A stretch of 64,000 nt of DNA from positions 1-64,000 of the IMG/VR virus record IMGVR_UViG_3300001593_000005. One strand, 5' to 3'. The notes beneath the pieces were generated by a model. The model worked only from the letters and a program-made list of their open reading frames with translations, did no database searches and was not told the DNA's origin. This DNA is from a virus. This document shows, in pieces, positions 54,520 through 62,474 of the stretch (the first letter of the stretch is position 1; each line of letters starts with the position of its first letter). Made by a program: the position numbers and the translations under genes.

Positions 54520-54714
54520 CTACCCGGGCAGGAGGAGACTGGCGTCCTTCCTGCCGCGCGGGTGCTGGGGGGAGTCCAGCCCGTGCCCTCCGCCGGTATC
54601 AGGAGCGGGCGGAGGGCACACCGCACCCCCCTCAAGGAGGCGGCGTGCCAGTCGGCCAGCGGACCTGGACCCCCCGAAGTCAGGGAATTCCGGCTGCGTC
54701 AGGTCCGGGAACAC
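54520..54714 (-). CDS. Possible small protein carrying a hairpin
   Basis: 64 codons from GTG at 54714, overlapping the preceding stop. N-terminus MFPDLTQPEFPDFGGSRSAG then a basic helix (RLARRLLEGGAVC), with a Pro/Gly-rich second half that coincides with the hairpin at 54583-54619. Plausible but weak; may be non-coding. Confidence 0.35.
   Translation of the reverse strand: MFPDLTQPEFPDFGGSRSAGRLARRLLEGGAVCPPPAPDTGGGHGLDSPQHPRGRKDASLLLPG
54583..54619. terminator. Hairpin between head genes
   Basis: GTGCCCTCCGC (54583-54593) pairs with GCGGAGGGCAC (54609-54619), 11 perfect pairs with a 15-base loop. Located between the head-protein group and the connector gene. No U-run on either side. Confidence 0.5.
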
Positions 54715-54842
54715 GTCCTGGTCCTCGCAGGCCTGCCAGTCTCGGCGAGCTCAACAGCGCACTCGTGACACAGGGCCGGGCCGCCGCACCGGGCCAGCGC
54801 ACCGTCCGGCCGTGGCGTGACGTGGCCATGGCCGCCCAGCAC
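54699..54842 (-). CDS. 47-residue zinc-knuckle protein
   Basis: GTG at 54842, four bases after the upstream stop. Contains RCGGPALCHECAVELAETG, a C-x5-C-x2-C arrangement with a His, resembling a zinc knuckle. The unusual Cys density in frame supports coding. Function unknown. Confidence 0.5.
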   Translation of the reverse strand: MLGGHGHVTPRPDGALARCGGPALCHECAVELAETGRPARTRTCSRT

Positions 54843-54846
54843 CGGC

Positions 54847-55146
54847 TTACTTCCCGGTTCCGGGCTTGGCGGCGGCCCGCCTCTTCGGTGCCGGCTCTGT
54901 CACCGCGTTGACCGGTGCCGGGGAAGGCTCGGTCACCTCGGAGCGGCCTGCCGCCGGCTCGGTAACCTCCGGGTCGTCCGGTTCCGTTTCCGGCTTCTTC
55001 TCGGGGATGACCTCGGTGAACCGGGCCGGGTCGATCCGGAGGAGGTCGGCTGCTTCCTGCGCCGTGACCTCAGCGACGGAGCCCGCAAGCGGCCAGGTGG
55101 TCCCGTACGAGGACGCGCCGGGCACGGTGGATCGAATGAACGGCAT
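54847..55146 (-). CDS. Small head-associated protein with low-complexity tail
   Basis: 99 residues, ATG start. Beta start (STVPGASSYGTTWPLAGSVA), a helix (QEAADLLRIDPARFTEVIPE), then an acidic Pro/Thr/Glu-rich tail and a basic end. Actinophages often have such small proteins between capsid and connectors. Probably a minor head or assembly protein. Confidence 0.6.
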   Translation of the reverse strand: MPFIRSTVPGASSYGTTWPLAGSVAEVTAQEAADLLRIDPARFTEVIPEKKPETEPDDPEVTEPAAGRSEVTEPSPAPVNAVTEPAPKRRAAAKPGTGK

Positions 55147-55184
55147 GCCGTTACCAGCACTTTCTCACGTAAAGGGGGGGTGCG

Positions 55185-55219
55185 GCCGGTGCCCCGGCTG
55201 TGCGCTCCGGGGCACCGGC
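55185..55219. terminator. Strong hairpin after HNH gene
   Basis: GCCGGTGCCCCGG (55185-55197) pairs perfectly with CCGGGGCACCGGC (55207-55219), 9-base loop, between the HNH gene and the small head protein. Terminator-like, no U-run. Confidence 0.55.
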
Positions 55220-55286
55220 GGCCGGGCAAGCATAATCCCGGTGCCCGCCAGGGCTACGGCACGGTGAAGGGTGGCGTGAGGACAGG

Positions 55287-55778
55287 TCAGAACAGGGAGG
55301 GCTGGGCTGCTGCACGCTGGGCGGGTACGGCGGCTGCTATCTCCAGGTCGCCGTGCCAGGCGCGGATCCGCTCGCATTTGGCCCGCAGCCGCTCCTGGTC
55401 CGCATCCCACACCGGGACCAGCCCGGTGCCGTCGGCCGGCCACAGCATCGCGGTTTTCCGGCGCCGGCACCGGTCCGTGTTCTCCCGGTGCGTGACCGGC
55501 TCAGTGCACCACGGCCCGACATGCCGGCGGTGCGGATCCCCGGCACCGCCACGGCACTGCAGGTCCGCGGTGTGGCACAGGTGATCCATCTGCAGCCCGG
55601 CAGGGATCGGGACGAAGAAATGCTCCCAGGCGACCCGGTGCGCGAGCAGTTTCCGCCCGCCGAGGGTGAAGGTGCCGTAGCCGCCCTTGTTGACCCCGGC
55701 GGTCCAGATCCAGCATCCGTCAGGGAGTATCTCTACCTTGGCCAGGAATCTGGCAAGGGTCCTGTCGTCCGTTGCGAT
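55287..55778 (-). CDS. HNH endonuclease with no canonical start codon
   Basis: The frame encodes a full HNH_3-like homing-type nuclease: LPDGCWIWTAGVNKGGYGTF, LLAHRVAWEHFFVPIPAGLQ, MDHLCHTADLQCRGGAG, and WCTEPVTHRENTDRCRRRK with the HNH catalytic Asn (HREN). An in-frame ATG at 55589 starts too late and would remove the first half. Between the preceding stop and residue ~60 there is no ATG, GTG or TTG; the ATC at 55778 with GGGGCAG upstream is used here as a placeholder. Either a non-canonical start or a damaged gene. Confidence 0.65.
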   Translation of the reverse strand: MATDDRTLARFLAKVEILPDGCWIWTAGVNKGGYGTFTLGGRKLLAHRVAWEHFFVPIPAGLQMDHLCHTADLQCRGGAGDPHRRHVGPWCTEPVTHRENTDRCRRRKTAMLWPADGTGLVPVWDADQERLRAKCERIRAWHGDLEIAAAVPAQRAAAQPSLF

Positions 55779-55800
55779 CTGCCCCGTCTGCCCCGTCTGG

Positions 55801-55856
55801 GCGGTGCCCCGTCCCCTAGGAGTGGGTTCACCACGTTCCAGGGGACGGGGTACCGC
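55801..55856. terminator. Long hairpin after the capsid gene
   Basis: GCGGTGCCCCGTCCCCT (55801-55817) pairs with AGGGGACGGGGTACCGC (55840-55856) over 17 positions with one G-U. Located between the major capsid gene and the HNH gene, so it probably separates high capsid expression from downstream genes. Confidence 0.7.
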
Positions 55857-55936
55857 TATGTCCGGGACATCCTACCAGGGTTGCCGGTTCTGTGTTCACA
55901 TCGAACGAAGCACCATCGTTGCTGGTAGAAGACCTT

Positions 55937-57310
55937 TCAGACCGCGACTCCGACCCGGCTTAGCCTGCCCAGATAACGAGTGGCCCGGGTCGCGAGGCAC
56001 ATATCCCCGATCAGCGCATACGGCAGCGTGTCCGGTGCGCTCGTGGTGGGATACACGTCCACAGGCATGCAGTCGCGCACCCAGGGGCGGATGATGTTGT
56101 TCCGGTCCCGGGATACCAGGTAGATGTTCTCCAGGCCGCTGGCGAGCGGGTACATCCCGGTGTTGGTGCCGTAGTACTGGATCGGCAGGGTCGCCGGGAC
56201 CGTCGCGCCGTTCTGCGGGACCAGGGCCGCGCCGGTGTCGATGATCGACGTGGTGGTGTAGGGGGTGACCCCGTCGGACTGCAGCGCGAACGCCGCGTCG
56301 ACATACCCCAGGAACGTCTCACCGCCGGATGCGGTACCGCGGTACACCTTGTAGGTGATCGCGGCCTGGGAGTCCTGGCCGGTCGGTGCCGAGAACGACA
56401 GGGTGATCGTGCTCGTTGCCGTCCCGGACCCGGATTCCTGCGACACTTCCGCGCAGGGCAGGATCTCACCCTGACGGGCGATGACCGGGGAGATCTTGTA
56501 GTAGTACGTCGTCGACGCCGCGATGGAACCGCCGGTGGTCGCGGTCGTGGTCGTGACCGCGCCCATGGCATAGTTCCGGCTGGACAGGAAGCTCGTCTTG
56601 ACCAGGGGAATGTCGCGGTAGGACGGGACGAGGAGACCAGCCTCGATCTCCACCTTGTCGTTGAACCGCTGCTGGTTCAGGAGCAGCTGCGCCACCTTGG
56701 AATGCGCGGTGTTCGACGCGACGATCATCCACGAGTCGTCGAACACGCTCATGGCGGCGTTCGACTCCACCATGTCGATCAGCTCATCGAAATGCGCGAG
56801 GGTCAGGGAGTTGCCGCCCTTGTCGATGGCGTTCTGGTACGCGCCGGAGTACTGGCTGATCTGGGTGTCGAACCCGTCGAACTGCGGGTGGGCGCCGTTG
56901 AGGGTGGATGCGGCGTTACCCCAGCAGATCGCGGTTTCCGCGTCCCAGTAGTAGCCCCGGATGGAGCCCTCGATTTCCGTCTGGCGCAGGTCCCCGATGA
57001 CCTGCTGGGTGACTTCCTGCGCGAACCCGGTCACGGCACCCACGACCTGCAGGTGAGCCATGTTGAACGAGTTCTGCACGAACGTCGAGTTGGTGACGGG
57101 CTGCGCGCCGCCGTCCTGGACGAAGCCGCCGTTGGCGACCTGGGTCCGCTGGTTGAAGTAGTACGTGTTCGATCCCCACCGCTGCGCCGGGATGGCGCGT
57201 ACCAGGGGCGCGTAGCGGCGCTGGTACTCCAGGAGGATGGGGTCGATGATCTTGGGGATAAGGGCGGACGCGCCTGCGGCGGTCAGTGCTTCCCTGAGTT
57301 CGGAACTCAC
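55937..57310 (-). CDS. Major capsid protein with Ig-like insertion
   Basis: 457 residues from GTG at 57310. HK97-fold-type opening (EYQRRYAPLVRAIPAQRWGS, TQVANGGFVQDGGAQPVTNS, VQNSFNMAHLQVVGAVTGFA), a spine-helix-like stretch (SLTLAHFDELIDMVESNAAM), and C-terminal strands (GMYPLASGLENIYLVSRDRN). Residues ~245-345 form an inserted fibronectin/Ig-like domain (ASTTYYYKISPVIARQGEIL, TYKVYRGTASGGETFLGYVD). Such domains sit on the capsid outer surface. Directly downstream of protease/scaffold. Confidence 0.85.
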   Translation of the reverse strand: MSSELREALTAAGASALIPKIIDPILLEYQRRYAPLVRAIPAQRWGSNTYYFNQRTQVANGGFVQDGGAQPVTNSTFVQNSFNMAHLQVVGAVTGFAQEVTQQVIGDLRQTEIEGSIRGYYWDAETAICWGNAASTLNGAHPQFDGFDTQISQYSGAYQNAIDKGGNSLTLAHFDELIDMVESNAAMSVFDDSWMIVASNTAHSKVAQLLLNQQRFNDKVEIEAGLLVPSYRDIPLVKTSFLSSRNYAMGAVTTTTATTGGSIAASTTYYYKISPVIARQGEILPCAEVSQESGSGTATSTITLSFSAPTGQDSQAAITYKVYRGTASGGETFLGYVDAAFALQSDGVTPYTTTSIIDTGAALVPQNGATVPATLPIQYYGTNTGMYPLASGLENIYLVSRDRNNIIRPWVRDCMPVDVYPTTSAPDTLPYALIGDMCLATRATRYLGRLSRVGVAV

Positions 57311-57335
57311 GGCGGTTTTCCTCTCCGGGCATGAG

Positions 57336-57365
57336 AAAAGCCCCGGCGCGGTAGTGCGCAGGGGC
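57336..57365 (-). terminator. Intrinsic terminator before the capsid gene
   Basis: Minus-strand GCCCC-T-GCGC pairs with GCGC-C-GGGGC around a 6-base loop and is followed by CTTTTC. It lies 26 bases upstream of the capsid start, in the gap after the protease/scaffold gene. Confidence 0.65.
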
Positions 57366-57461
57366 TAGACCATTGCTGCCGGATCGGCACCAGGCAGAGC
57401 TCATGCCTGCTGGCGGTCAGGAGTTACACAGATCGGTAAAAGCGGGGGTGCTGGTGGTGGT

Positions 57462-57508
57462 TTCCCCGGTGCCCGGCCGTGACAGTGCCAGGCACCGGCA
57501 CCGGGGAA
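57462..57508. terminator. Second hairpin after protease/scaffold gene
   Basis: TTCCCCGGTGCC (57462-57473) pairs with GGCACCGGGGAA (57497-57508), 12 pairs with a 23-base loop. Together with 57336-57365 it makes a double hairpin region between scaffold and capsid genes. A capsid promoter may lie in the 57366-57461 stretch. Confidence 0.5.
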
Positions 57509-57529
57509 CGCCTCCGGCCGGGGCCGGGG

Positions 57530-59650
57530 TCAGGCAGCCGGGCGGGACTTGTCCCGGAAGACATGGCCGAGCATCACGGTCCCGGCATGCTGGGTCCACT
57601 CGCTCTTGGTCATCTCGTGCGGTGCCTTGTCCGGGAAGGTGGCCGGCATCCCGTGCGCGTTCAGGCCCTCCTCCGGAGGGGTCTTCGCGGTGTGCTCGCT
57701 CACCGCGCCGCCCGCGGCCAGGCCCTTGCGGGCACCGAGGCCGCCCGGCTGCTGGGTGAGCCGCTGGACTTCCTCGGTGACGCGCTCGCTGACGAGCCGG
57801 CCGATCCGCTCCGCCTCGGTTTCCGTGACCGCCGCCGCGGCGGCTGGTGCCGGGTCGGCTGCGGGGGCGGGGGCGGGCGCCGCCGCGGGCGCGGACTCCT
57901 GCGCCGGGGCCACGGGCGCCGGCCCGCGGGCTGCGGCGAGGAGCTGCGCGAACTGGTCACTGGTCAGCGTCACAGCTGCTGGTGCCGCTGTCTCCGTGGT
58001 GGCCGGGGCTGGGTCGGTGGTTGGGGCAGCGGTCTGCCCGGCCGCCTCACTGGTGGGCTCGCTCACAGCGGGCTCCTCTCCTTCGGGGGTGGCGGCGGCC
58101 GGATCGGGCGCCGGGGTATCGGTGGACTCTGCCGGGGGATCCGGCTCCGGGCCCTCGTCCGGGGCGGTCTCCGCCGCGCCGGCTGGCCCGGTCCCGTCCG
58201 GGCCTGCCGGTACCGGTGCAGGCTGCCCGGCCGGGGGTTCCGCCGGGGGTTCCGCCGGGGGCAGGCCGATCCCGGCCCGGAACTGGTTCAGGGTCCAGTC
58301 GCCGGACCGTTCACGGAGCTCACGGAACGTCGCCAGGTTCGCCGCGTCCTCCGCCGGCTCAGCGGGTGCGTCACCGTTGGGGTCGGAGTTCGGTCCGACG
58401 CCGGGCACGTCGACGTCACCGTCCATGTCGGGGTCGAGGGCGGCCAGTGCCTTGCAGGCGGCGTCCGCGGCGGCGCGGAGGATGACGTCCAGGTCGGCGG
58501 GGTCCATGCAGTACGACGACAGGTCCATGGTGACCGGTCCGTTCGACGCACGGACACACCACGAGCCCGCGGTGGACGGGTTCCCGCCCATCCACTCGGT
58601 GACCGCCTCGGAGACCTGCCAGGCAGGGGCGATCGTCCAGCCCTCAGCGGCGACGGTGACACCGAAGCCCTTGAGGGCCTTGATGATGCGGCCCTTGACC
58701 CGCTTCAGCTGCGCCGGGGTGTACGCCTTGGCGTTGTCACCCTGATTGATGAAGGACCACGCCGCTTTCGCTAGAACTTTCGAAGACACGTCGTAGCGCT
58801 GCTTCTTGTCCGCCTGATAGCCAGGGTCGGCCCAGACGTGGCCGGCACCGGACAGGCCAGAGTCCCGCTTGCCCATCGGCACCGTCGCCGAGGCCTCGGC
58901 CAGGCCGTTGCGGAGCACCGGGACAGGCTCGGCTGCGAGCAGGTCCCGGTAGGCAGCGGCGAGCCCGGCGAGAGCCGCTGCCGCTTTCGGATCGGCCGCG
59001 GCGATCCCTTCCGCCAGTCCGGTGGCGAGGGCCGCCCCGGGCCCGGGGGTTTCCTCGGTGAATGTCACCAGTGCCTCCGGGGCTGTCTCGGTGATGAGCA
59101 CGCGGTCATCGGTTTCCGCCGTCTCGGTGGCGCCGCCGGCTGTGTCCTTCGCCCAGGCGAACGCGTCGATCCTGGCGCCCGGAACCCCCGGTGACTTCGT
59201 GTAGTCAATTCCGTACAGATTGAGATCGTCGGCGACCTCGACCGGCGACCCATCCGGTCCTGTCTCGCGGCGGACCTTCCCCACCCACGCACCCCGGATC
59301 GAGGTGTTCCGCAGGTAGGCGGGCCGGCCGTCGCTGGTGTCGACCAGGGCGGCGATCGTCCGGCCATGCTCGGTGTCGGCGATGTCCGCGGTGTACCGGG
59401 CTGACCCGTCCTCGGCGAGGGTCATCGAGGTGACCCGCCCCGTGATCCTGGTCGAGTCATCCTCGGCCGCGTGATGAGTCAGGTTCGTCAGCGGCTCCTG
59501 CTGGCCGGTGAGATACATGCCCTCGCCGCTGATCTGCTCCTGTGCCCGTGCGACCATCCGGGCGATCGCCTCACGGGTGTACAGGCGCCGGTTCAGGGAG
59601 ACGCCGGGGACCAGCGCCACACCGCTGACGGTTGCTATGCGCCGTGCCAC
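57530..59650 (-). CDS. Prohead protease fused to scaffold-like region
   Basis: 706 residues, GTG start. N-terminus is protease-like (VSLNRRLYTREAIARMVARA, LTNLTHHAAEDDSTRITGRV, TADIADTEHGRTIAALVDT), with candidate catalytic His and Ser not certain. Residues ~280-345 match DUF6582 (DKKQRYDVSSK, AAWSFINQGDNAKAYTPAQL, KRVKGRIIKALKGFGV). Then follow a Pro/Ala-rich disordered stretch and a helical C-terminus (LVSERVTEEVQRLTQQP), as in capsid scaffolds. Directly upstream of the major capsid gene. Confidence 0.75.
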   Translation of the reverse strand: MARRIATVSGVALVPGVSLNRRLYTREAIARMVARAQEQISGEGMYLTGQQEPLTNLTHHAAEDDSTRITGRVTSMTLAEDGSARYTADIADTEHGRTIAALVDTSDGRPAYLRNTSIRGAWVGKVRRETGPDGSPVEVADDLNLYGIDYTKSPGVPGARIDAFAWAKDTAGGATETAETDDRVLITETAPEALVTFTEETPGPGAALATGLAEGIAAADPKAAAALAGLAAAYRDLLAAEPVPVLRNGLAEASATVPMGKRDSGLSGAGHVWADPGYQADKKQRYDVSSKVLAKAAWSFINQGDNAKAYTPAQLKRVKGRIIKALKGFGVTVAAEGWTIAPAWQVSEAVTEWMGGNPSTAGSWCVRASNGPVTMDLSSYCMDPADLDVILRAAADAACKALAALDPDMDGDVDVPGVGPNSDPNGDAPAEPAEDAANLATFRELRERSGDWTLNQFRAGIGLPPAEPPAEPPAGQPAPVPAGPDGTGPAGAAETAPDEGPEPDPPAESTDTPAPDPAAATPEGEEPAVSEPTSEAAGQTAAPTTDPAPATTETAAPAAVTLTSDQFAQLLAAARGPAPVAPAQESAPAAAPAPAPAADPAPAAAAAVTETEAERIGRLVSERVTEEVQRLTQQPGGLGARKGLAAGGAVSEHTAKTPPEEGLNAHGMPATFPDKAPHEMTKSEWTQHAGTVMLGHVFRDKSRPAA

Positions 59651-59691
59651 CGGCGTACCTCCTCTGCTTCGTCCTCTTGGTCCGGGCCGGG

Positions 59692-60051
59692 TCAGGAGTA
59701 GCCGATGGTGACGGCACCGGACGTGATGGTCCCCGACGGGTTGGAGAGGTAGACGCCGCTGACAGCGGGCAGGTCGATCGTGATCACCGTGCCGGCGACG
59801 TTGAGCGCCGTCGTGGCGACGGGGAGGCTGTACAGGAGAGTGCCGGACGCGGCGGACACGCTGTCGTACAGCGACAGGACCCCGCCGGACCCGGCGAGGG
59901 CGGTGGTGACCACCAGCTTCAGGACCCGGCCGGGGCTGCCCTTGATCACCTGCCCGGTGAGGGCCGAGGTGAGGGTGACCGGGGTCGTGAACGCTGCCTG
60001 GCCCGGGTAGCCGGCATCGTCGTAAGTGGTGGTAATACCGTTCTTGGCCAT
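59692..60051 (-). CDS. Small head decoration-like protein
   Basis: 119 residues, ATG start. All-beta, Gly/Thr/Val-rich (LTSALTGQVIKGSPGRVLKL, VVTTALAGSGGVLSLYDSVS, ISNPSG-like end). Resembles small beta-barrel virion proteins. Lies just before the protease/scaffold gene in the late order. Confidence 0.62.
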   Translation of the reverse strand: MAKNGITTTYDDAGYPGQAAFTTPVTLTSALTGQVIKGSPGRVLKLVVTTALAGSGGVLSLYDSVSAASGTLLYSLPVATTALNVAGTVITIDLPAVSGVYLSNPSGTITSGAVTIGYS

Positions 60052-60129
60052 GGGGAACTGACCGCCTTCCTAGCGGCTCGTGATGTGCGGGGGGACAGGC
60101 GGCCTAGGGGGCCGGGGAACGGGCGGCGG

Positions 60130-60543
60130 TCAGCGGCCGAACAGGGCGATCCCGGCACCGGTGAACGACCCGGTGCCGGCCGTCCACGCGATCTGGCCCC
60201 ACATGGGCAGGACGAAGTTCGCGGTGGAGTAGCCGTGCATCCCGCCGGACACCCATTTCCCGGTGCTGCTCGCGGTGATCGCCGTGGTGGTCAGGAGGGG
60301 CCCGAACAGGTTCCCCTGGTCGTCATAGACGTTGAGTACGGCGACCAGGGACGGTGCGCCGCCCGCCGCGGTGCCGCCGTAGACGGACAGCCACACGTCG
60401 GTGACGTCCCGGAGGTCCACGGGGGTCTGGGCGGACGGGACACCCTGCCACGTACCGGAGTTCCCCGCCGCCGCCAGGGTCGTGGACGGCCCGGCGCTGG
60501 TCAGGGACCACAGGAGGCGGGCACACGGGTTGTAGATCGTCAC
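60130..60543 (-). CDS. Small virion protein
   Basis: 137 residues from GTG at 60543 (GGGAG upstream). Beta-rich (VDLRDVTDVWLSVYGGTAAG, SLVAVLNVYDDQGNLFGPLL, GYSTANFVLPMWGQIAWTAG). Composition similar to the 59692-60051 product, so both may be head surface proteins. No family name. Confidence 0.62.
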   Translation of the reverse strand: MTIYNPCARLLWSLTSAGPSTTLAAAGNSGTWQGVPSAQTPVDLRDVTDVWLSVYGGTAAGGAPSLVAVLNVYDDQGNLFGPLLTTTAITASSTGKWVSGGMHGYSTANFVLPMWGQIAWTAGTGSFTGAGIALFGR

Positions 60544-60601
60544 GTAACCCAGCTCCCTGGCTGCTTGTCGTGCGGAGTCCCTGGACGGCGGGCTGGCTGC
60601 T

Positions 60602-60826
60602 TCACGGTGACGGGCTGGCCATCCGCGCGGCCTGGACCGCTGCCGCGTCCGGTGACTGCACGGGACGGCGGGGTTTTTCCCGCCACCGGTACGGCCGGAA
60701 CTGGTTCGCGACCCGGACCGGTGCGATGAAGATGGCCTGGTGCGGTGTCCCGGCCCAGATGGCCCGCCCGGCGAGCTGCCCTTCCCTGGACAGGCGAAGG
60801 ACATCCGGCTCACGCAGATGCGGCAC
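60602..60826 (-). CDS. Small basic head-region protein
   Basis: 74 residues from GTG at 60826, four bases after the MuF-like gene. Basic with FRPYRWREKPRRPVQS and a beta start (GRAIWAGTPHQAIFIAPVRV). Short proteins in this place often act as head-assembly helpers. Unknown. Confidence 0.55.
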   Translation of the reverse strand: MPHLREPDVLRLSREGQLAGRAIWAGTPHQAIFIAPVRVANQFRPYRWREKPRRPVQSPDAAAVQAARMASPSP

Positions 60827-60829
60827 CTG

Positions 60830-62323
60830 CTATCCCCCCAGCCCGAGGAACGATGCGGGGATCCGGCTGCGGGATACGAGACGGCACCTGCATCCGGGAT
60901 GGCACGGGTACGCCGGGACCGTACTGGGGCTGTAGGGGCCGCCGTCCGCGTTGTCCTGGCATGCGGCACACGCGGACGCGCCCGCTTCCCAGGTGACCTC
61001 GATCAGGGCGCCGGTGACAGCAGCGGCCACCCGCCGCCACAGGGACAGTGCACCGCCGCCGATCGCGGCCCAGAGCCCGTTCCCGCCGAGGACGGCAACA
61101 GCCCGGACCTCGGTACCGCCCGCCGTCTGGACTGCGGCGCCCAGCATGTCCTCATAGGTGCCGTCGTCGGCGGCCTGCTTCGCGAGGACCCGGGCCAGGT
61201 CCACGGCCGCACCGGTGATGATGACGTCGAGGAGGTCCCTGGCCCGCCCCGGCAGCCCAGGATCGGCGGCGAGCCGGTCATACGCTGCCTGATAGGCGGC
61301 ATCGGTGCCGAACCCGGTGTGGCCGTCCTGGGCCGCTGCCATCGCGAGTGCCCCGGCTTCGCCTTCCGCGGCGGCAGCCAGCAGTGCCGTCTCTATGGCG
61401 GCGAGGAGGGTGTCATGGCCGCGGGACTGGTAGATGCCCCGCAGCCAGCCCAGCGCCACCGCGGTGGCCTCGGTCCTCCAGAACTCCTGGTCCGCGCTCT
61501 CGCGGGGGAGGTAGATGGCGGCCCGGTAGCGGGAGATCAGCTTCCGGGTGTTCAGGGAGTGGATGCAGGTACGCCATGCGTCCAGGATCACTGCGAGATG
61601 CGCGGCGAGGAGGGTGCCGGCGCGGGCCTGGATCGCGGCCTGCTGGCCTTCGAGGAGGCCGATCGCCAGGATGGTCTCCAGGACAGCCGGGTCATCCCAG
61701 TGGCTGACGGCGAGGGCGGCGGCGGCGGTGCACCCGGCGCGTACCCGGGGAGTCATCGGGCCGCCGGACAGTGCCCACCCTGCCGCGTATGCCTCGCGGG
61801 CCGCGGAAACCACGGCGGCATCGGGCTGTTCGCTGGCCGCGAACGGGTAGTCGGTGCGGTCGCTTCCGTGCATCACCGAGACCGCGGGGAAAGTCACCGG
61901 GATGGTGGCGAGGCGGCCGACCGGGTCCTCGCCGTCCGGGCCGAGGTAGGTGAGGGTCAGGTGCGGGCAGTACCCGTAGACGGACGGGGAGGTGATCCCG
62001 CGGGCACCCAGCCGGTCCGCGGCGTCGCGGTGCAGGTCGTCGAGGGCGGGTGAGCTGGCCAGGGCGACGATGACGTCCTGGTCCCCGCCGGTGAAGCGGG
62101 CGTGGCCGGAGATGACGGCGGTTACCGGATCGCGGCGGGCGAGGATCTCAGCGACCGCCTTCAGCGCCTGCGGGTCCACGCCGGCGGCGTCGCCGGTGTA
62201 GATGACGGTGCAGTGCAGGTCGCTGGCGTGGAGGCCGCCCGGGATGGCGAGGTCGGCGGCGAGGTCGGGTGGCGGGTAGAGGGCGATCATGCAGGACCCG
62301 GAGTAGTCAGGCTGGTCCGCCAT
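60830..62323 (-). CDS. 2H phosphoesterase fused to MuF-like minor head protein
   Basis: 497 residues from ATG at 62323 with GGGAGG upstream. Residues ~1-170 form a LigT/2H phosphoesterase: two HxT motifs, ASDLHCTVIYTGDA and YCPHLTLTYLGPDG, about 90 residues apart, with the expected strands around them. Residues ~180-430 are helical. The C-terminus has SACAACQDNADGGPYSPS and PCHPGCRCRL, the Cys-rich end typical of phage Mu F-like (SPP1 gp7-like) minor head proteins. Such proteins are packaged and can carry toxin or enzyme domains; here the enzyme would cut RNA 2'-5' or cyclic nucleotide bonds. Confidence 0.82.
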   Translation of the reverse strand: MADQPDYSGSCMIALYPPPDLAADLAIPGGLHASDLHCTVIYTGDAAGVDPQALKAVAEILARRDPVTAVISGHARFTGGDQDVIVALASSPALDDLHRDAADRLGARGITSPSVYGYCPHLTLTYLGPDGEDPVGRLATIPVTFPAVSVMHGSDRTDYPFAASEQPDAAVVSAAREAYAAGWALSGGPMTPRVRAGCTAAAALAVSHWDDPAVLETILAIGLLEGQQAAIQARAGTLLAAHLAVILDAWRTCIHSLNTRKLISRYRAAIYLPRESADQEFWRTEATAVALGWLRGIYQSRGHDTLLAAIETALLAAAAEGEAGALAMAAAQDGHTGFGTDAAYQAAYDRLAADPGLPGRARDLLDVIITGAAVDLARVLAKQAADDGTYEDMLGAAVQTAGGTEVRAVAVLGGNGLWAAIGGGALSLWRRVAAAVTGALIEVTWEAGASACAACQDNADGGPYSPSTVPAYPCHPGCRCRLVSRSRIPASFLGLGG

Positions 62324-62387
62324 GCCAGCCTCCCCGCGCTCAGGAACCGGGGGACTGCCAGCTGCTCTGAAGCACACACAAGACAGG

Positions 62388-62438
62388 TGGCTTATTGTCG
62401 TGATTCTCTTGACAATAAGCCACGCGGGTAACTAGGCT
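62388..62438 (+). promoter_or_regulatory. Inverted repeat overlapping a promoter
   Basis: TGGCTTATTGTC (62388-62399) and GACAATAAGCCA (62411-62422) form a perfect 12-base inverted repeat with an 11-base spacer. TTGACA (62409-62414) overlaps the right arm and TAGGCT (62433-62438) follows at 18 bases, giving a sigma-70-type promoter for the plus-strand gene at 62475. The AT-rich arms stand out in this GC-rich DNA, so a repressor operator is likely. Confidence 0.65.
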
Positions 62439-62474
62439 GACCAGCACAGGAACCGCACCCGCAGGAGGCAGAAG

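Noticed and set aside
57479-58774. Long plus-strand frames opposite the protease/scaffold gene
   Set aside because: Complement of a Pro/Ala-rich coding region; no domain and no start signal.
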